NCBI GenBank assembly: GCA_963682025.1
Contig: OY821520.1
Coordinates: forward strand, 134,358,738 to 134,422,737
Length of the DNA: 64,000 bases
Direction of reading: 5' to 3'
From: Cordilura impudica
Lineage: Eukaryota; Arthropoda; Insecta; Diptera; Scathophagidae
Shown here: positions 24,615 to 35,795 of the stretch, piece after piece
How the letters are laid out: each line of letters begins with the position of its first letter
Position numbering within the stretch: position 1 is the first letter of the stretch
Made by a program: the position numbers and the translations under genes
Notes under the pieces: model-generated
The model's input: only the letters and a program-made list of their open reading frames with translations
Database searches by the model: none
Told to the model about the DNA's origin: nothing

Positions 24615-25280
24615 CACAGTGGACCATTTGACGAGAAGGCGGTCAAAAATCTATAACTTTTGATTGGATTGAAATTTTGATATGCGGTTTTTTTGTTTGG
24701 TAGGTGAGACTTTAGCCTTTAAGTTTTGCCATAAAACGTAATTCTCGACCGAAAATAAAAAAAGTTACGGCGGGTTTAAAATACACTTTCATTTGTAGTT
24801 GAATTTTACTACAAAAGTGAAGTGTTAAAAGGTAAAAAAGGTTTTTTTTTAATATAATGTCTTATTTTTTCAGTTAATTTTACAACTAATACTTTTTAAC
24901 AATTTTTTAAGTTAAATATTTCAGAAAATGCCAAACTTTGGCCCCGTAAACTTTTTAGTCCTAATGTGCACAAGGGCCTAAGGTTGTTTTTTTTTTGAAA
25001 GATCCCGAGTTAAAATATAATTTATTAAGTAGCGAACGTAAAAGTTACCTTATATTGGTTCAAGATAGAGAAGTTTCATATGTTTCGTATGTTTTTGCTT
25101 TAGTTAAATTTTTTTTATTGTCTTTTTAAATATTTCTATATCAATTTTTATGGTAAATTTATGAAATATAACAATTTTTATTGTAAATTTACAAAATATA
25201 TAAATTTTTAAATCAAGAAATTTTTTAACTATATAAAAAAAGTGTAACTTATTGGTAGTGTAATGAAAAAGTACTTTAAA

Positions 25281-27100
25281 TCAACCAATTTTAGTAAAAA
25301 TTTCTTCTAAATAGCCTTGATTTTCATCTTCTAGAAGTTGTTTAGCTTCTTCGTCTAATTCAATAGAGGTAGTTTTCCATTTTTGACGAATGTTGGACAT
25401 ATATAGATCTGAAGTGCACAACAAAATAGTGATAAGGTCTTCATTAGTACAACATCTGGACATTTTCCTTGTGTTGTGCTCGCGAAAGAATCTGTAGTCT
25501 TTGTTCCTTTTTCAATCGTTCTTTAGCAATCGTTCTGCAGTATGTCCAAGGATATCTTGCAATTTTATTTCTGCTGATGTTGAAGTGACACTAATAGCAG
25601 ATTGTGAAGGTAAGCATTCTTTTTTGGCAGAAACTAAGTCTAGATACTCTGGAAAAATCCCACAATTCTTTTCATTGGTTCGCTTCCTCAATTCCTTATA
25701 TTGATTGTTGGTCAATTTCAAATCCAAAAATAGGGCGAACGCTTCTTCCGGCGTAAAGTTTTTATCTTCAATTGGTGTAGGAATGCTTTTCGAAATCCTC
25801 TTTGTGCGCCTTGGGCTCGCTTCTACTCTTTTTTCAATTATTTCAATATTATTTTTTATACCCTATACCACTATGTGGTTTGGGTATTGACTTTGTGCTG
25901 CTGTTTGTAACAACCAAAAATATTTGACTTACACCCATCTTTAATTATACCGATCGAATCAGAATCACTATCTGATTCGATTTAACGATGTCCGTCCGTC
26001 TGTGTGTCCATGTAAAGCTTGTAATCGAACTGCAGGTCGCAATTATGAATATATTTTGATGAAATTTGGTATTTGTTCTTTTATCGGCCATGGGATGAAC
26101 GCTGTTGAAATTGGTGAGAATCGGTCCATGTTCAGACCTAGCCCCCATACAAATGACCCCTATGAAATCAACATATATTGCCATAAGATCCAAATTATCA
26201 TACAAATCTTAGTCAAATTGGGTTTGTATGTATATACTACGTCCATTAATCAGTAGTCCAAAAATAATCCCTATTGGACAACTCTTAGTCAAAGGCCCCA
26301 TATAGAGCTGCTTCCCGATCTTCACTTAAATCTATCAAAAAAGAAAAATATTGCACTGATTCTTCTCAAATTTTGTTTGTATATATTTTTGCAAAATACA
26401 AGAGACTTTACCAAACATGATCAGGATCGGTCCAATTTTAGGCCTAGTGCGCATATAGATATAGCATCTAATATGAACTTTTTCCTATCTGCAGCCAAAA
26501 AAATTAATAAAAATCCCACTCAAATTTGGTTTATCTTATTTTCTATGTCCAGTTAGTTTGGCCTAAGAGATAGGGTCTCTTAACGCATGGTATAGGGTAT
26601 CGTATAGTCGGTCTAGACCGACTATAATTTTCTTACTTGTTTTTATTTTGGGTTGGTTGAATTTGGTGCAAAAATTAATCCTTAATAATTCTTTGAGAAA
26701 TTTCTTCATTGATATTCTCCAGCTTGCGCCTTCGAGATCTTTCACTACATCCGTCAATTGGTTTTGCTGGTCGACCCTTTTTTCCACTTTCGTTGGCAGT
26801 TGTAGATGCACTCTCAAAAATAAGTTCCTTTATTAACCAGTCTTGGTAACGTTTGTACATATTTGCCTTGTTATGAGAGCATTCAATGTACCGTCTTTTC
26901 AAATTCGATGCAAAATTAGTAATTTTTCCTTTGTGCATTTCAATGTCTTCTAGGTTACAATTCTTAAAGAAGTCGTTGCTCACTATGTGCAAAATTACAT
27001 CGTCTACATCATTTCGTTGAAAATAAATATCTGCCAGATCTCTGTAACAGTACTTAGCCATTGCACAAATTTTAATGAATAATAATTGTGGAAACATTAT
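25281..27100 (-). pseudogene. Transib-like transposase pseudogene
   Basis: Read on the minus strand. 27061-26675 gives the N-terminal part: RYIECSHNKANMYKRYQDWL and then the basic GRPAKPIDGCSERSRRRK. After the dispersed-repeat insertion (26640-25858), 25857-25512 gives FTPEEAFALFLDLKLTNNQY, FPEYLDLVSAKKECLP and the segment around LQDILGHTAERLL. A last frame, 25463-25281, has MSNIRQKWK. From memory these segments match the first third of insect Transib (RAG1-related) transposases. The catalytic DDE region is not found, stops separate the pieces, and the repeat splits the frame, so this copy is dead. Confidence 0.65.
25858..26640 (+). repeat. Dispersed palindrome-ended repeat, full-length copy inside transposase frame
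   Basis: A 783-bp copy running from TATACCCTATACCACTATG to the exact palindrome GTCGGTCTAGACCGAC and TTTTCTTACTTGT. It splits the Transib-like coding region, so both of its ends are well defined. Confidence 0.85.
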
Positions 27101-27148
27101 TATAAATACTCTTTCTTGCAATTATGTAAAATAAATTTTTTTTTCTTT

Positions 27149-27380
27149 TATTAACACTTTTAGAAGCATAAAAAACCCACACCCTAACCCCTTTTAAAAG
27201 GTGAAGCATACCTGCTCATATCTTAAAGGGCTATGTCGCAATAGTTGTTTTTTACTTTTTACAAATTTTTATCTTTTATTACCACTTTTAGAAGCATAAA
27301 AACCCACACCCTAACCCCTTTTAAAAAGTGAAGCATATCTGCTCATATCTTAAAGGGCTATATCGCAATAGTTTTTTTTT
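27149..27380. repeat. 128-bp tandem duplication
   Basis: A block containing ACCCACACCCTAACCCCTT, AAGCATA(C/T)CTGCTCATATC and GGGCTAT(G/A)TCGCAATAG occurs twice, 27149-27255 and 27277-27380, inside the Transib-like element. Confidence 0.8.
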
Positions 27381-27442
27381 ACCATATACCTGTTATTTAA
27401 ATTGTTCCCCATTTTGTCAGGTATTTAAACTGGGTTTGGGTA

Positions 27443-27577
27443 TAAAATTCTGTTCGACGAAAATTCTGGTTTACAAAATTCTGTTTTACAAAATTCTGTT
27501 TTTCAAAATTCTGGTTTCCAAAATTCTGTTTTTCAAAATTCTGTTTCACAAAATTCTGGTTCACAAAATTCTGTTTG
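27443..27577 (+). repeat. 15-bp tandem array, left terminus of MULE
   Basis: Nine or so copies of AAAATTCTG(G/T)TTNNC in register. The open frame across it (27328-27600) is a translation of the repeat, with KILF/KILV units, and not a gene. Confidence 0.85.
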
Positions 27578-27819
27578 TAATTGCATTTTCAGTTAAATAA
27601 AGAATTATTTGAAAAAAATCGCGCGATTTTTTATAAAAATAAAACAATTAAGAAATCACTTTGCCCTAACTTTCCCTTACATTTTAAAAAAAATACTGTT
27701 TAAGAAAACCACTTTGCAAATTTAAATAAAATGCATCACATACACTGTGTGTGTTTGGTCAAAAATTATGTTCCAGAATTTTATTTAAAATTAGTCGCAA
27801 TTGTGTTGTTTAATGTGTC

Positions 27820-29178
27820 GTGTTTAAAAAAATAAAAATTAATAAACTGCAATTAATAAAAACCAATAAAAATAAAAAAATGTTGTGTCTCAACGGATAT
27901 TTTTATTATTTGGAAATGAAAAGACAAAAAGGAACCTTTAATTGGACGTGCTCGAGAAGAATTCCAGATAAGTGTTCCTCTGGAATAATAACATCAATGG
28001 AAAATAACGGGCATGTTTTAATAAGATATCCAAAAAAGCATACCCACGAACCTATTGCTAGTGCAGTGGAAATATGCAGAACAAATACTTTTGTAAAATA
28101 TGCCGCTATAAACAAACCCCTTTATCTAAGTCAAATAGTGCAACAATCGGTGGTAATTATAAACCAAAAATGTCGCGATTACCTTCCCTCGAAGTACGCG
28201 CAAAAACGAAAAATAGGATACACACGGAATGAAATGGGAGTTTTCAGAGAGCCGCAAGCAATAGATGAAATAGATTACCCTCTAAATCTATACGTTTTGG
28301 ATAACGAATTATTTATATTGGCAGAAGAGAAAGTGGGAGATAGATATATGGTTATATTCGGCACAAAATCATCAATTCAACTCTACAACAAAGCGATTGT
28401 TGGCTCGTTGACGGCACTTTTGATGTTGTGCCCACAATAATGCGCCAACTCTTTTCCGTTCATGGAAGGATTGAACGAGAGGTCGTTCCACTCCTATTCT
28501 GCCTAATGTCCAAAAAATCTGCAGTACTCTATGAAGAATTTTTTAAATGCGTAATTCAAATTTCTTTGGAATATGGAGTTTTTTTAAGCCTAATCGTATT
28601 ATATCTGACTTCAAAGTTGGTCTCGTGTCAGCAGCTAGAAAATGCTTTCCAGATTCGCAGATACGAGGGTGCTTTTTCCATTTTTCCCAGATATTGTGGC
28701 GCCGTATTCAAAAAGAACGGTAAGAATTTTTAATAACTTTTATAATTTATAGTAATGAACTTGTAATATGTACAACATTATCATTTCAGATTGGTTACTA
28801 AGTACGGAAATGACGAAAATTTCTCACTGCAAGCAAGATGTTTAAAAGCGCTTACGTATGTTCGTCCAGAAAAGGTTGCCAAATATTATTCGAAACTACG
28901 AAGAACATTTGAAGACGAAGATATTATTCGAGGCCAATTATGTCTATAACGCTCGTAAATACCCACTTGAATTTTGGACGATATTTGATTGCGAGTATTC
29001 TGAAAAATACCCGAAAACTACAAACAATGTCGAGTCATGGCACCGAAGTTTGAGTGTTGTAGTTGGACGAAAAAAAAGCGGACTCTACAAAATTGTAGAA
29101 CATTTAAAAGGAGAATTAATCTATTCTCAAAATATTGTCTCAAAGATTCAGAATGGAGAAAAATTAAAAAAAAAATAA
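27820..29178 (+). pseudogene. FLYWCH/MULE transposase pseudogene
   Basis: The first frame (to 28440, 206 codons) has a FLYWCH zinc-finger pattern: LCLNGYFYYLEMKRQ, then FNWTCSRR, then Cys (DKCSSG), then HTHEP, a DNA-binding fold common in MULEs. The MULE catalytic domain begins at DCWLVDGTFDVVPT (28390-28431) after a frameshift, with the first catalytic Asp in the DGTF motif, and continues through QLFSVHGR and VPLLFCLMSKKS. A further shift separates 28858-29178, which has TNNVESWHRSL, the conserved post-catalytic segment. ATG 27820 is plausible but the frame could start at 27880. The enzyme would act in the nucleus on the element's own ends; two or more shifts make this copy inactive. Confidence 0.85.
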
Positions 29179-29571
29179 AAGAAATGTAAAAAAAAAATAT
29201 TTCACGTATTGTAAAAAAATTTAATCGTTTAAGAAAACTAGAATATTTAAAAAGAATAGCAAAAAACTTAGTTTATAATTAATTAAATATTGTTATCAGT
29301 TAAATTGAATTGCTATGATTTTTTATTATTTTTAACTTTGTCTTAATTTAATTGATTTTTAACTAATTTGTGTTTTTATTTAATGATTGTTATTTTTTTT
29401 TTCTTTTAAATTAATATGTATGTTTTTCAATGATATGAATTTTTTTAGATCGATACGTTATTATATGTAACATTTCTTATTCATAATAAACTGGCTTTAA
29501 TTCTTAATAAATAATTTAACGGCATTTTATTTTTTTTTCTCATAATGAAAGGGGAATAACATATTTCAAAA

Positions 29572-29718
29572 ACCAGAATTTTAATAGACAGAATTTTATT
29601 AAAAACAGAATTTTGTAAAACAGAATTTTGTAAAACAGAATTTTAGTCAGACAGAATTTTTTTTTTTGAAAAAAATCAGAATTTTTGTAAGACAGAATTT
29701 TGGAAAACAGAATTTTGA
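29572..29718 (-). repeat. 15-bp tandem array, right terminus of MULE
   Basis: Inverted, more decayed counterpart of the left array: repeated CAGAATTTTGTAAAA units with some of variable length. Confidence 0.8.
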
Positions 29719-29900
29719 GGCTATCCCATTTAAACTATATAACTCTAATTCAGACTATTAATGTTTTTGAAAGATACCTATGTAAATGTACCTGTAACAA
29801 TTAAGCGCATTATATCTCAACCCTTTTTTATAAGTGTATAACAACTCCTGACAACTTTACCGACACGCAAAAAAATACACCGCGGTGCACCGGTACGACC

Positions 29901-30081
29901 AACTTTTGTATTCATAACACTCAGACGGACGGACGGGCATCGTTTAATCGACTCAGAAAGTGTTTTTGAGTCGATCCGTATAATAAAAGATGGATAAAGG
30001 TCCAATATTTTTGGCAGTTACAAACATCACCTCAAACTTAATATATCCTAACCACATAGTGGACAACTTTTGTATTCATAA
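29901..30081 (-). repeat. Dispersed-repeat fragment flanked by 17-bp direct repeats
   Basis: AACTTTTGTATTCATAA occurs at 29901-29917 and again at 30065-30081. Between them is a 147-bp, minus-orientation end of the 780-bp family (from the CCGTCC tract to CCACTATGTGG). It lies within the Transib-like element. A short tandem GGTTCGGACAGGAGTTATGCT follows at 30180-30222. Confidence 0.7.
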
Positions 30082-31029
30082 ATTTTGCAGAAAATATCTA
30101 ACCTTGGGTCAGAAAAATTGTTCTGGTGCACACGGGCGGAAACTGGCGGGTATATAATGGGGTATAGGAGTATAGGGGAGGGTTCGGACAGGAGTTATGC
30201 TCGGGTTCGGACAGGAGTTATGCTCTATTAAGTAGGAGATTTTCGGAAAATTTTGACCTTTTTTAAAAAAATTTTTTTTTTAATTTCGGAATGACTCAGT
30301 AATTTTACATTTTTAACATTAATAGCATGGAAGCCACAAAATTATACAAAATTTATTTCACTTCAAAATCTTTTAAATCAAAAAAGTTACAGTCATTCAA
30401 AAATAAAAATTTACAAAGAAATTTTTAATTTTAGCAAAATAGTGAGAAAGCCCATTTTCGAAGACCCTGTTCGCTGTGATATAGTTGAGATACAGTCGCA
30501 ATTTTTTGGCTCCCGAGGTTTACTAGTATTTACTTTCAAATGAATAACTTAACTTTAAAATCGGTAACAAAAAAAAAAAGATTTTTGGCCGTCTTCTCAA
30601 AATATGGTCCACTGTGCGCCGATAGCTTTATTTCTAGCCGACGCCGACGGATCCCAAAAGCAACCGAAGACAAAGCAAGAGCCACACAACTATTTCTAAC
30701 ACACCAAAATGTCAAGAATGCATTGCAAGCGTTTAAACTCAAAAAAAATGTGCCCCATTTTTATCGATATATTTTGAACCGCTTTAAAGATCCGATTATA
30801 TATATTTGTTCGTCATCTTAATACCTTGCATTCCGGACATTTCTAGCTCGAGATATGATTTGTCAAGTGAAAAAAGGTCGAAAAAATGAGAATATGACAG
30901 TATCTCAAAAACTGTTCCATAAAAAAAATGTACCTTGATTTTCGAATTCAGCGGGAGAAAATACATAAGGAAAATCACCTCTCATCAGAATTATATTTTT
31001 TGTGTAAACTAGTGTATACAATATTTCTT

Positions 31030-31890
31030 ATTTTTTCATTCGTTTTTCGGCGTTCTTACTCTGGAGCAAGGTACATATAGGTGCCTATAAGAAGAAAACG
31101 GATTTTCCAAATTAACTATTGGCCTTGTATTTAGAATGTCATTTGGCAATTTTTCAATTTAGCTATTTTCGATTTTAGCGATTTTTGCTTTTGCCCACTT
31201 TTGATTTTTAAAGATTTTTGTTTTTGGTGATTTTTATATTTCACGATTTTCGGTTTTGGTGATTTTTGATTTTGGCGATTTTTATTTTTGGCAATTTTTG
31301 AATATGGTGATTCCGCCAATATTTTGAACGACTACTCACATTCATAATTAATACACTTGTTAAAAGTTTCAAGACTGTTGCTTTCGCAGTACTTCATATT
31401 TTTTGTATAGGAGGTGTCACGCCCACTAATCTCAGCCCGCCCAATTTTTACCGGTATATTCACATTAATATCTGTCGAGGCTTTCCCTTTATTGTGTACC
31501 AGTTATTTGATATTATATATTTACTTTTTATGTGCGGTGCTACGCCCACTGCTCCGATACCGCCCATTTTTTGACCGACTACTCACATTAATAAAAGATG
31601 TCCTATAAATTTCCAAAGCTGCCTTTGTCATACTACTCGAGATATATAATATTGAATTATTAATTTTTATGGGAGGTGCCACGCCCACTTATACAATTCC
31701 GCCCATCTTCGACATGGCTACTAACATAAGCAAAGCTCTCTCTGTCATAGTTACTCAATACATATGATATTAAAAATATCAACAAAATTTATACCCTATG
31801 TCCATCCTTAAGGACCATTCTAGACATTGAAACCAACATTTTTAAAAAACAGATTGGTAGTTACGGAGATTATCTCCTATAAACATAGCA
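31030..31890. mobile_element. Helentron/DINE-like element, second copy
   Basis: It shares with 9520-10728 the CGGCGTTC left flank, a run of GCGATTTTTGATTTTG units (31140-31310) and units with GGTGCCACGCCCACT (31411-31700). The right end stops after GTAGTTACGGAGATTATCTCCTA. The lysine-rich frame at 31131-31319 is a translation of the simple units. Confidence 0.5.
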
Positions 31891-33756
31891 GAAATATGTG
31901 AAAATATTTGGAGAATTTTTTATATGAAATTATCCCAAATTTATAGTGAAATTTTTTATTTTTTTGCGATTTCTCTTTGGGCGATTTAGCTTACCGTCAA
32001 AAAATATATCTTCAAAATTAATATTACAGTCTGTTATTCTTTTAAGTGTAGTTAGTGACTAAAGCACATTTGTTTATATATTCTCTAAATATGTAAATGC
32101 TGTAGACGTAATGAACTTTTTCAAGGTCTAGTCTAGGGATGATTTTAACCGAAAATATTCTACATACTTTTTAGTATGGCAAATAAATTTATTTATTTAA
32201 CACAATTGTAACGTAAGCTAAATATTAAAATACTTACATTTTAAATATTGCATTATAAATAGCAAACCAATTGTTTAAATAATTGATTATTAAAGTATAT
32301 TATTATTAAGTTTTTATTAACCTCTGTTTAATAGCTTTTAATAATATAATATATGTCAATATTAAATTAATACAAAGTTTGCAACCATAAATAACTTTTG
32401 TTCTTCTTACTTAATGTAAATATTTAATTTATATAAAAGTTACCAGACATTAATATGTTTATTTAGTAAAGTAAGATTAACTTCAAACTACTTACTCGTA
32501 GTTGTTAGGCGCCTAAGGCACCCGCTGGAAAATAACAAAATGACAACAAATGGCAAAGATTAAAAAAAAAATATATATATTTAAAAAATAAAGCCTATTT
32601 CAATGGATAAACAATAGTTTAAATCAGTGAAGGCCGTGCCAAACACGCTGGTGCTCGGCTTCTTGTATGGATACAGCCGAACGAAAACAAAAATACTCAC
32701 CAAAGAGTAAAAGTAAACAACAATTTCATTCAGTCTTATGAAAGCTTTTGAACAAAACAGGTCTATGTCGCATTGCCTTTTGAAATTCATAAATATTTTT
32801 GTTTAATAGGTACACAGAGAATATTTGTTTAAAAGAAACCAAAAATGTTGAGAAAATTTCGAAGACTTGATAAACTTTGTCCAGTTACTGCAGGCTGGTA
32901 AGTTTTTTAGTTTTTGGTAACATACCACTTAATAACCTTTGAAATTTCTTATCTTTTTAAGTCTTGCTATTTTGTGTTTTTTTTTTTGTTTTTTTAAAGA
33001 AATGAATTACTTATTATTACTTATTTGATTTAATAAACTTCAAACTTATGGATAAAAGAGATTAAATGTTCTTCACATTTTTTTTTACATTTTCAGAATG
33101 TAAGATTTAAAATTTTAAAACAACAAAATATATTTTAAATTTTACCATATTCTTCGTGAACTCAACTATTTTCCCTTTTATGCATTCATATAAACATTCA
33201 TATAAAATCTACACAAACCCATTTAATATCGGCATTGTGTTACGTCCATGGATTTCGATCAGTGTAGTACAACTAACACATGCTCATAAACACTATTACT
33301 AACTCAATTCTCTCGATGGCCACCACTGGTTTAAATCTATGCATTACACAGCATTACACAGTCAGTTAGTGAATGAGATATAAGGATTACAAAGTTATAA
33401 AGACGTATAATTATAGCATTCACATTTTTTCGAACGAAAAAATTTTTCTTATTTTTCAAATTAAATACTAAGAATAATTATACTCTGGCCCCTAGTTAGG
33501 GGGTAAAAGTGAAGCGAGGTCTGACGTTTGTCCGTCTTCTCTAAATAATAAACCAAAATATAGAATATCGATTGATTTTACTCGATATTGAATGGAGATT
33601 TGGAGAGCTTCATAAATAGGTTTAAGTATCTGGATGTTTGTATTTGAGTGCCACGATTTATATGGGACAAAAAATTCGATGTTCCCTCCTGCAACTAAAC
33701 CTAGTTATATATGAAGATATTTCCCAAAATTTTTTCCTTAAGAATGGGTACCTTAA
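31891..33756. other. Intergenic, no supported gene
   Basis: A+T-rich. An ATG at 32846 starts a 17-codon frame (MLRKFRRLDKLCPVTAG) that ends at a good donor, GTAAGT (32899), but I find no convincing second exon: the acceptor near 33097 leads to a stop after a few codons. I therefore do not call a gene. (CCTAGTTAGGG) near 33490 is a short palindrome. Confidence 0.4.
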
Positions 33757-35791
33757 CACATTGAGTGCCAAGCGGTTTTGACGAAAACCTTCCCAGGAGG
33801 CCAAACATTTTTTTTCTGTTAAATGCGTGTATTAGTGATAAAAAAACGATTTCTGAGATATCCCCAGTCCATTGTGACCCTTACTTTTTATTTTATATAG
33901 GCTTTTATGTGTCGTACATTTCTGTACGACGTGGCACTGCACGGCGGGTACGCATTTGTAAAAGTCGCTGTCGTACAAAAACGTACGACGCTTTTTTTTT
34001 TCTTGTTTTTCTTCTTTTCCTTGTTTTTTATTTTTGTTTGTTTTCTTTTTTCTTTTCTTTTTAGTTAAAATAAAAATATAATAAAATAAAATAAAAAGCA
34101 AATACCTACTATGTCGAAACGATCGTTAAGAGAAAAGGAGATATTGGAAGTCTTGAAGGAGAGTGATGAAGATTTTTCTAATGATGATGATTGTGATTGG
34201 ATACCGGAGGTTTCGGATTCTGACTCTGAGCCTGACAAAGATGCTGTGGGAATCGATGACATGTTGTTTGAAGATGGTATCAATACGGAAGACGAAGCTG
34301 ACGAAGCTAACGAAGCTGTCGAAGCTGAAGAAGACAGTTTAACAGCAGGCGCGGAAATGTTGAATACCGAAATCAATTGGACTGAATTTTCATCACGTCA
34401 TCACGACCTTTACATTTACTGGAAAATCTGGTATCCAGCAAAATATTTCATCAGACATTTCCTGTTTGGATACATATTTGCTATTTGTTGACAATGATAC
34501 CATTGATTTAATTGTCAAAGAAACCAACCAATACGCACAAGAGATTTTGGACAAAACCGCCGTAACTAGATCTTCTAGAATAAAACAATGGGTAACGACA
34601 ACAAATCTTGAAATTAAAAAGTTGCTGGGACTTCTTTTATGGATGGGTTTGGTGAAAGTTGGGTCTCTTTCAGATTATTGGTCAAAAAATCACCTATATA
34701 ACTTTACCATTCCTGGAAAAACAATGTCCCGATATCGTTTTCAGTTGCTACTGAGCTTCATGCATTTTGCAGATAATAGTAGCATTGTTCCAGGTGATCA
34801 ACTTGGAAAAATACAAAAGGTGAATTGGTGGCCCAAGAAGATGAAAATGGAATAGTAGTACTAAAATGGAAGGATAAGCGAGATGTCAGAATGCTTTCAA
34901 CAAAGCATGCTCCAGTGATGATATCCGATTCAAATCAAGAAGATGATCCAAAGATGCCATCAACTAGTAGAGCAAAAAGACGCAAAAGTATAGTTAAGTC
35001 AAAACCGTTAGCTATCATGGAATATAACAAAGGAAAAGCTGGTATAGATTTGTCGGACCAAATGGTATCGTATGGTAGCACCCTACGCAAAGGGGTGAAG
35101 TGGTATAGGATATTGGCAATTGAATTATTTCTTGGCCTGTCAATAGTAAACGCCCATATTATAAGGAAGCTACAAAGAAAAACATCAACATAAGCAAATT
35201 CCGTCAAAGTGTAGCTAATGACCTTTTGGATCTAACATCTCCGCAATCAGTAAACCCCGGCAAACACATTATAACTAAAAGGGTAGATGCCAACAATAAA
35301 GCAATTCGACGTTCTTGTGTTTTGTGTTACGCAACTGCAAAAAAACAGCTGGACCGGAAAACAGCAAGGAATCACTTGAAAAAAACGAGTACTTACTGTC
35401 CAAAATGCCCCAATACCCCCACTTTTGTCTGGATTGTTTCCCAAAATACGCCCATCTAAAATAAAAATATGTATACTTACTTTTTGCCTTTCAAAAATGA
35501 ATATAAAATTGAATTACTTGTAAATTTAATGTAAATTTCAAAAAAATACATTTCATACATTTTTCACTCAATAAAACCTCAAAAAATCATCCTAGACCCA
35601 TGGATGCTTTTGCAAAAATATTCAGTAAAGTATTCTTTATTTAAAAATCGCTACAAATTTCACTCAGTGTCGTATATAAAAGAACGACAGGCTTTAAGAA
35701 TAAGCAATCACTGTCGTACGGAAACATACGACGTGGCACCCCACGACGGGTTAGGTGTCGTACGGAAACGTACGACGTGGCACTCAATGTG
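33757..35791 (+). mobile_element. piggyBac-like element 1
   Basis: Inverted ends CACATTGAGTGCCA (33757-33770 and 35778-35791) are flanked by TTAA on both sides (33753-33756 and 35792-35795), the exact piggyBac signature. Subterminal hairpins built on GTCGTACG...CGTACGAC occur at both ends (33913-33990 and 35713-35778). Total length is 2035 bp. Confidence 0.92.
34111..35459 (+). pseudogene. piggyBac-like transposase pseudogene 1
   Basis: ATG 34111 opens a frame with a very acidic N-terminus (DEDFSNDDDCDW, TEDEADEANEAVEAEED). A frameshift near 34470-34490 leads to the core: IKKLLGLLLWMGLVK, DYWSKN and MSRYRFQLLLSFMHFAD. At about 34820 an internal deletion removes the middle, including the first two catalytic Asp. 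The frame resumes with GIVVLKWKDKR and EYNKGKAGIDLSDQM, where the Asp of GID matches the third catalytic residue. After another shift the tail has RRSCVLCYATAKKQ and a CPKC pair, the C-terminal Cys-rich zinc finger that binds the ends. It is non-functional. Confidence 0.85.
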
Positions 35792-35795
35792 TTAA

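Larger units (their letters stand above)
27432..29727 (+). mobile_element. FLYWCH-type MULE with tandem-repeat termini
   Basis: An exact 9-bp duplication ATTTAAACT (27423-27431 and 29728-29736) brackets the element; 9-bp TSDs are the Mutator-like (MULE) rule. Ends begin GGG and are followed on both sides, in inverted orientation, by arrays of a 15-bp unit AAAATTCTGGTTTAC (left 27443-27577, right 29572-29718). The transposase remnant lies between, on the plus strand. The element is nested in the Transib-like one and is therefore younger. Confidence 0.9.
24615..30616 (-). mobile_element. Transib-like element with nested insertions
   Basis: The left end starts CACAGTGGACCAT (24615) and the right end is its inverse (ending 30616). 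Inverted similarity continues about 38 bases, through GAGAAG(G/A)CGG(T/C)CAAAAATC. The flanks are CGACG (24610-24614) and CGCCG (30617-30621), fitting the CGNCG 5-bp target preference known for Transib, with one mismatch. CACAGTG equals the V(D)J recombination heptamer. A minus-strand transposase remnant lies inside. Subtracting the nested dispersed repeat (783 bp) and MULE (2305 bp with TSD) leaves about 2.9 kb, close to autonomous Transib size. That the two ends belong to one insertion is inferred. Confidence 0.7.

Noticed and set aside
27443..27577. CRISPR-like regular array
   Set aside because: Units are contiguous 15-bp repeats without unique spacers, in a eukaryotic transposon end.
27328..27600. 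90-codon frame with KILF/KILV repeats
   Set aside because: It is the translation of the 15-bp tandem array at the MULE end.
31131..31319. Lysine-rich repetitive frame
   Set aside because: Translation of GCGATTTTTG-type simple units on the opposite strand.
32846..33115. Two-exon small gene starting MLRKFRRLDKLC
   Set aside because: The donor is good but the possible second exon stops at once; no homology recognised.
34065..34376. Serine-rich minus-strand frame
   Set aside because: Antisense of the Asp/Glu-rich N-terminus of the piggyBac transposase.
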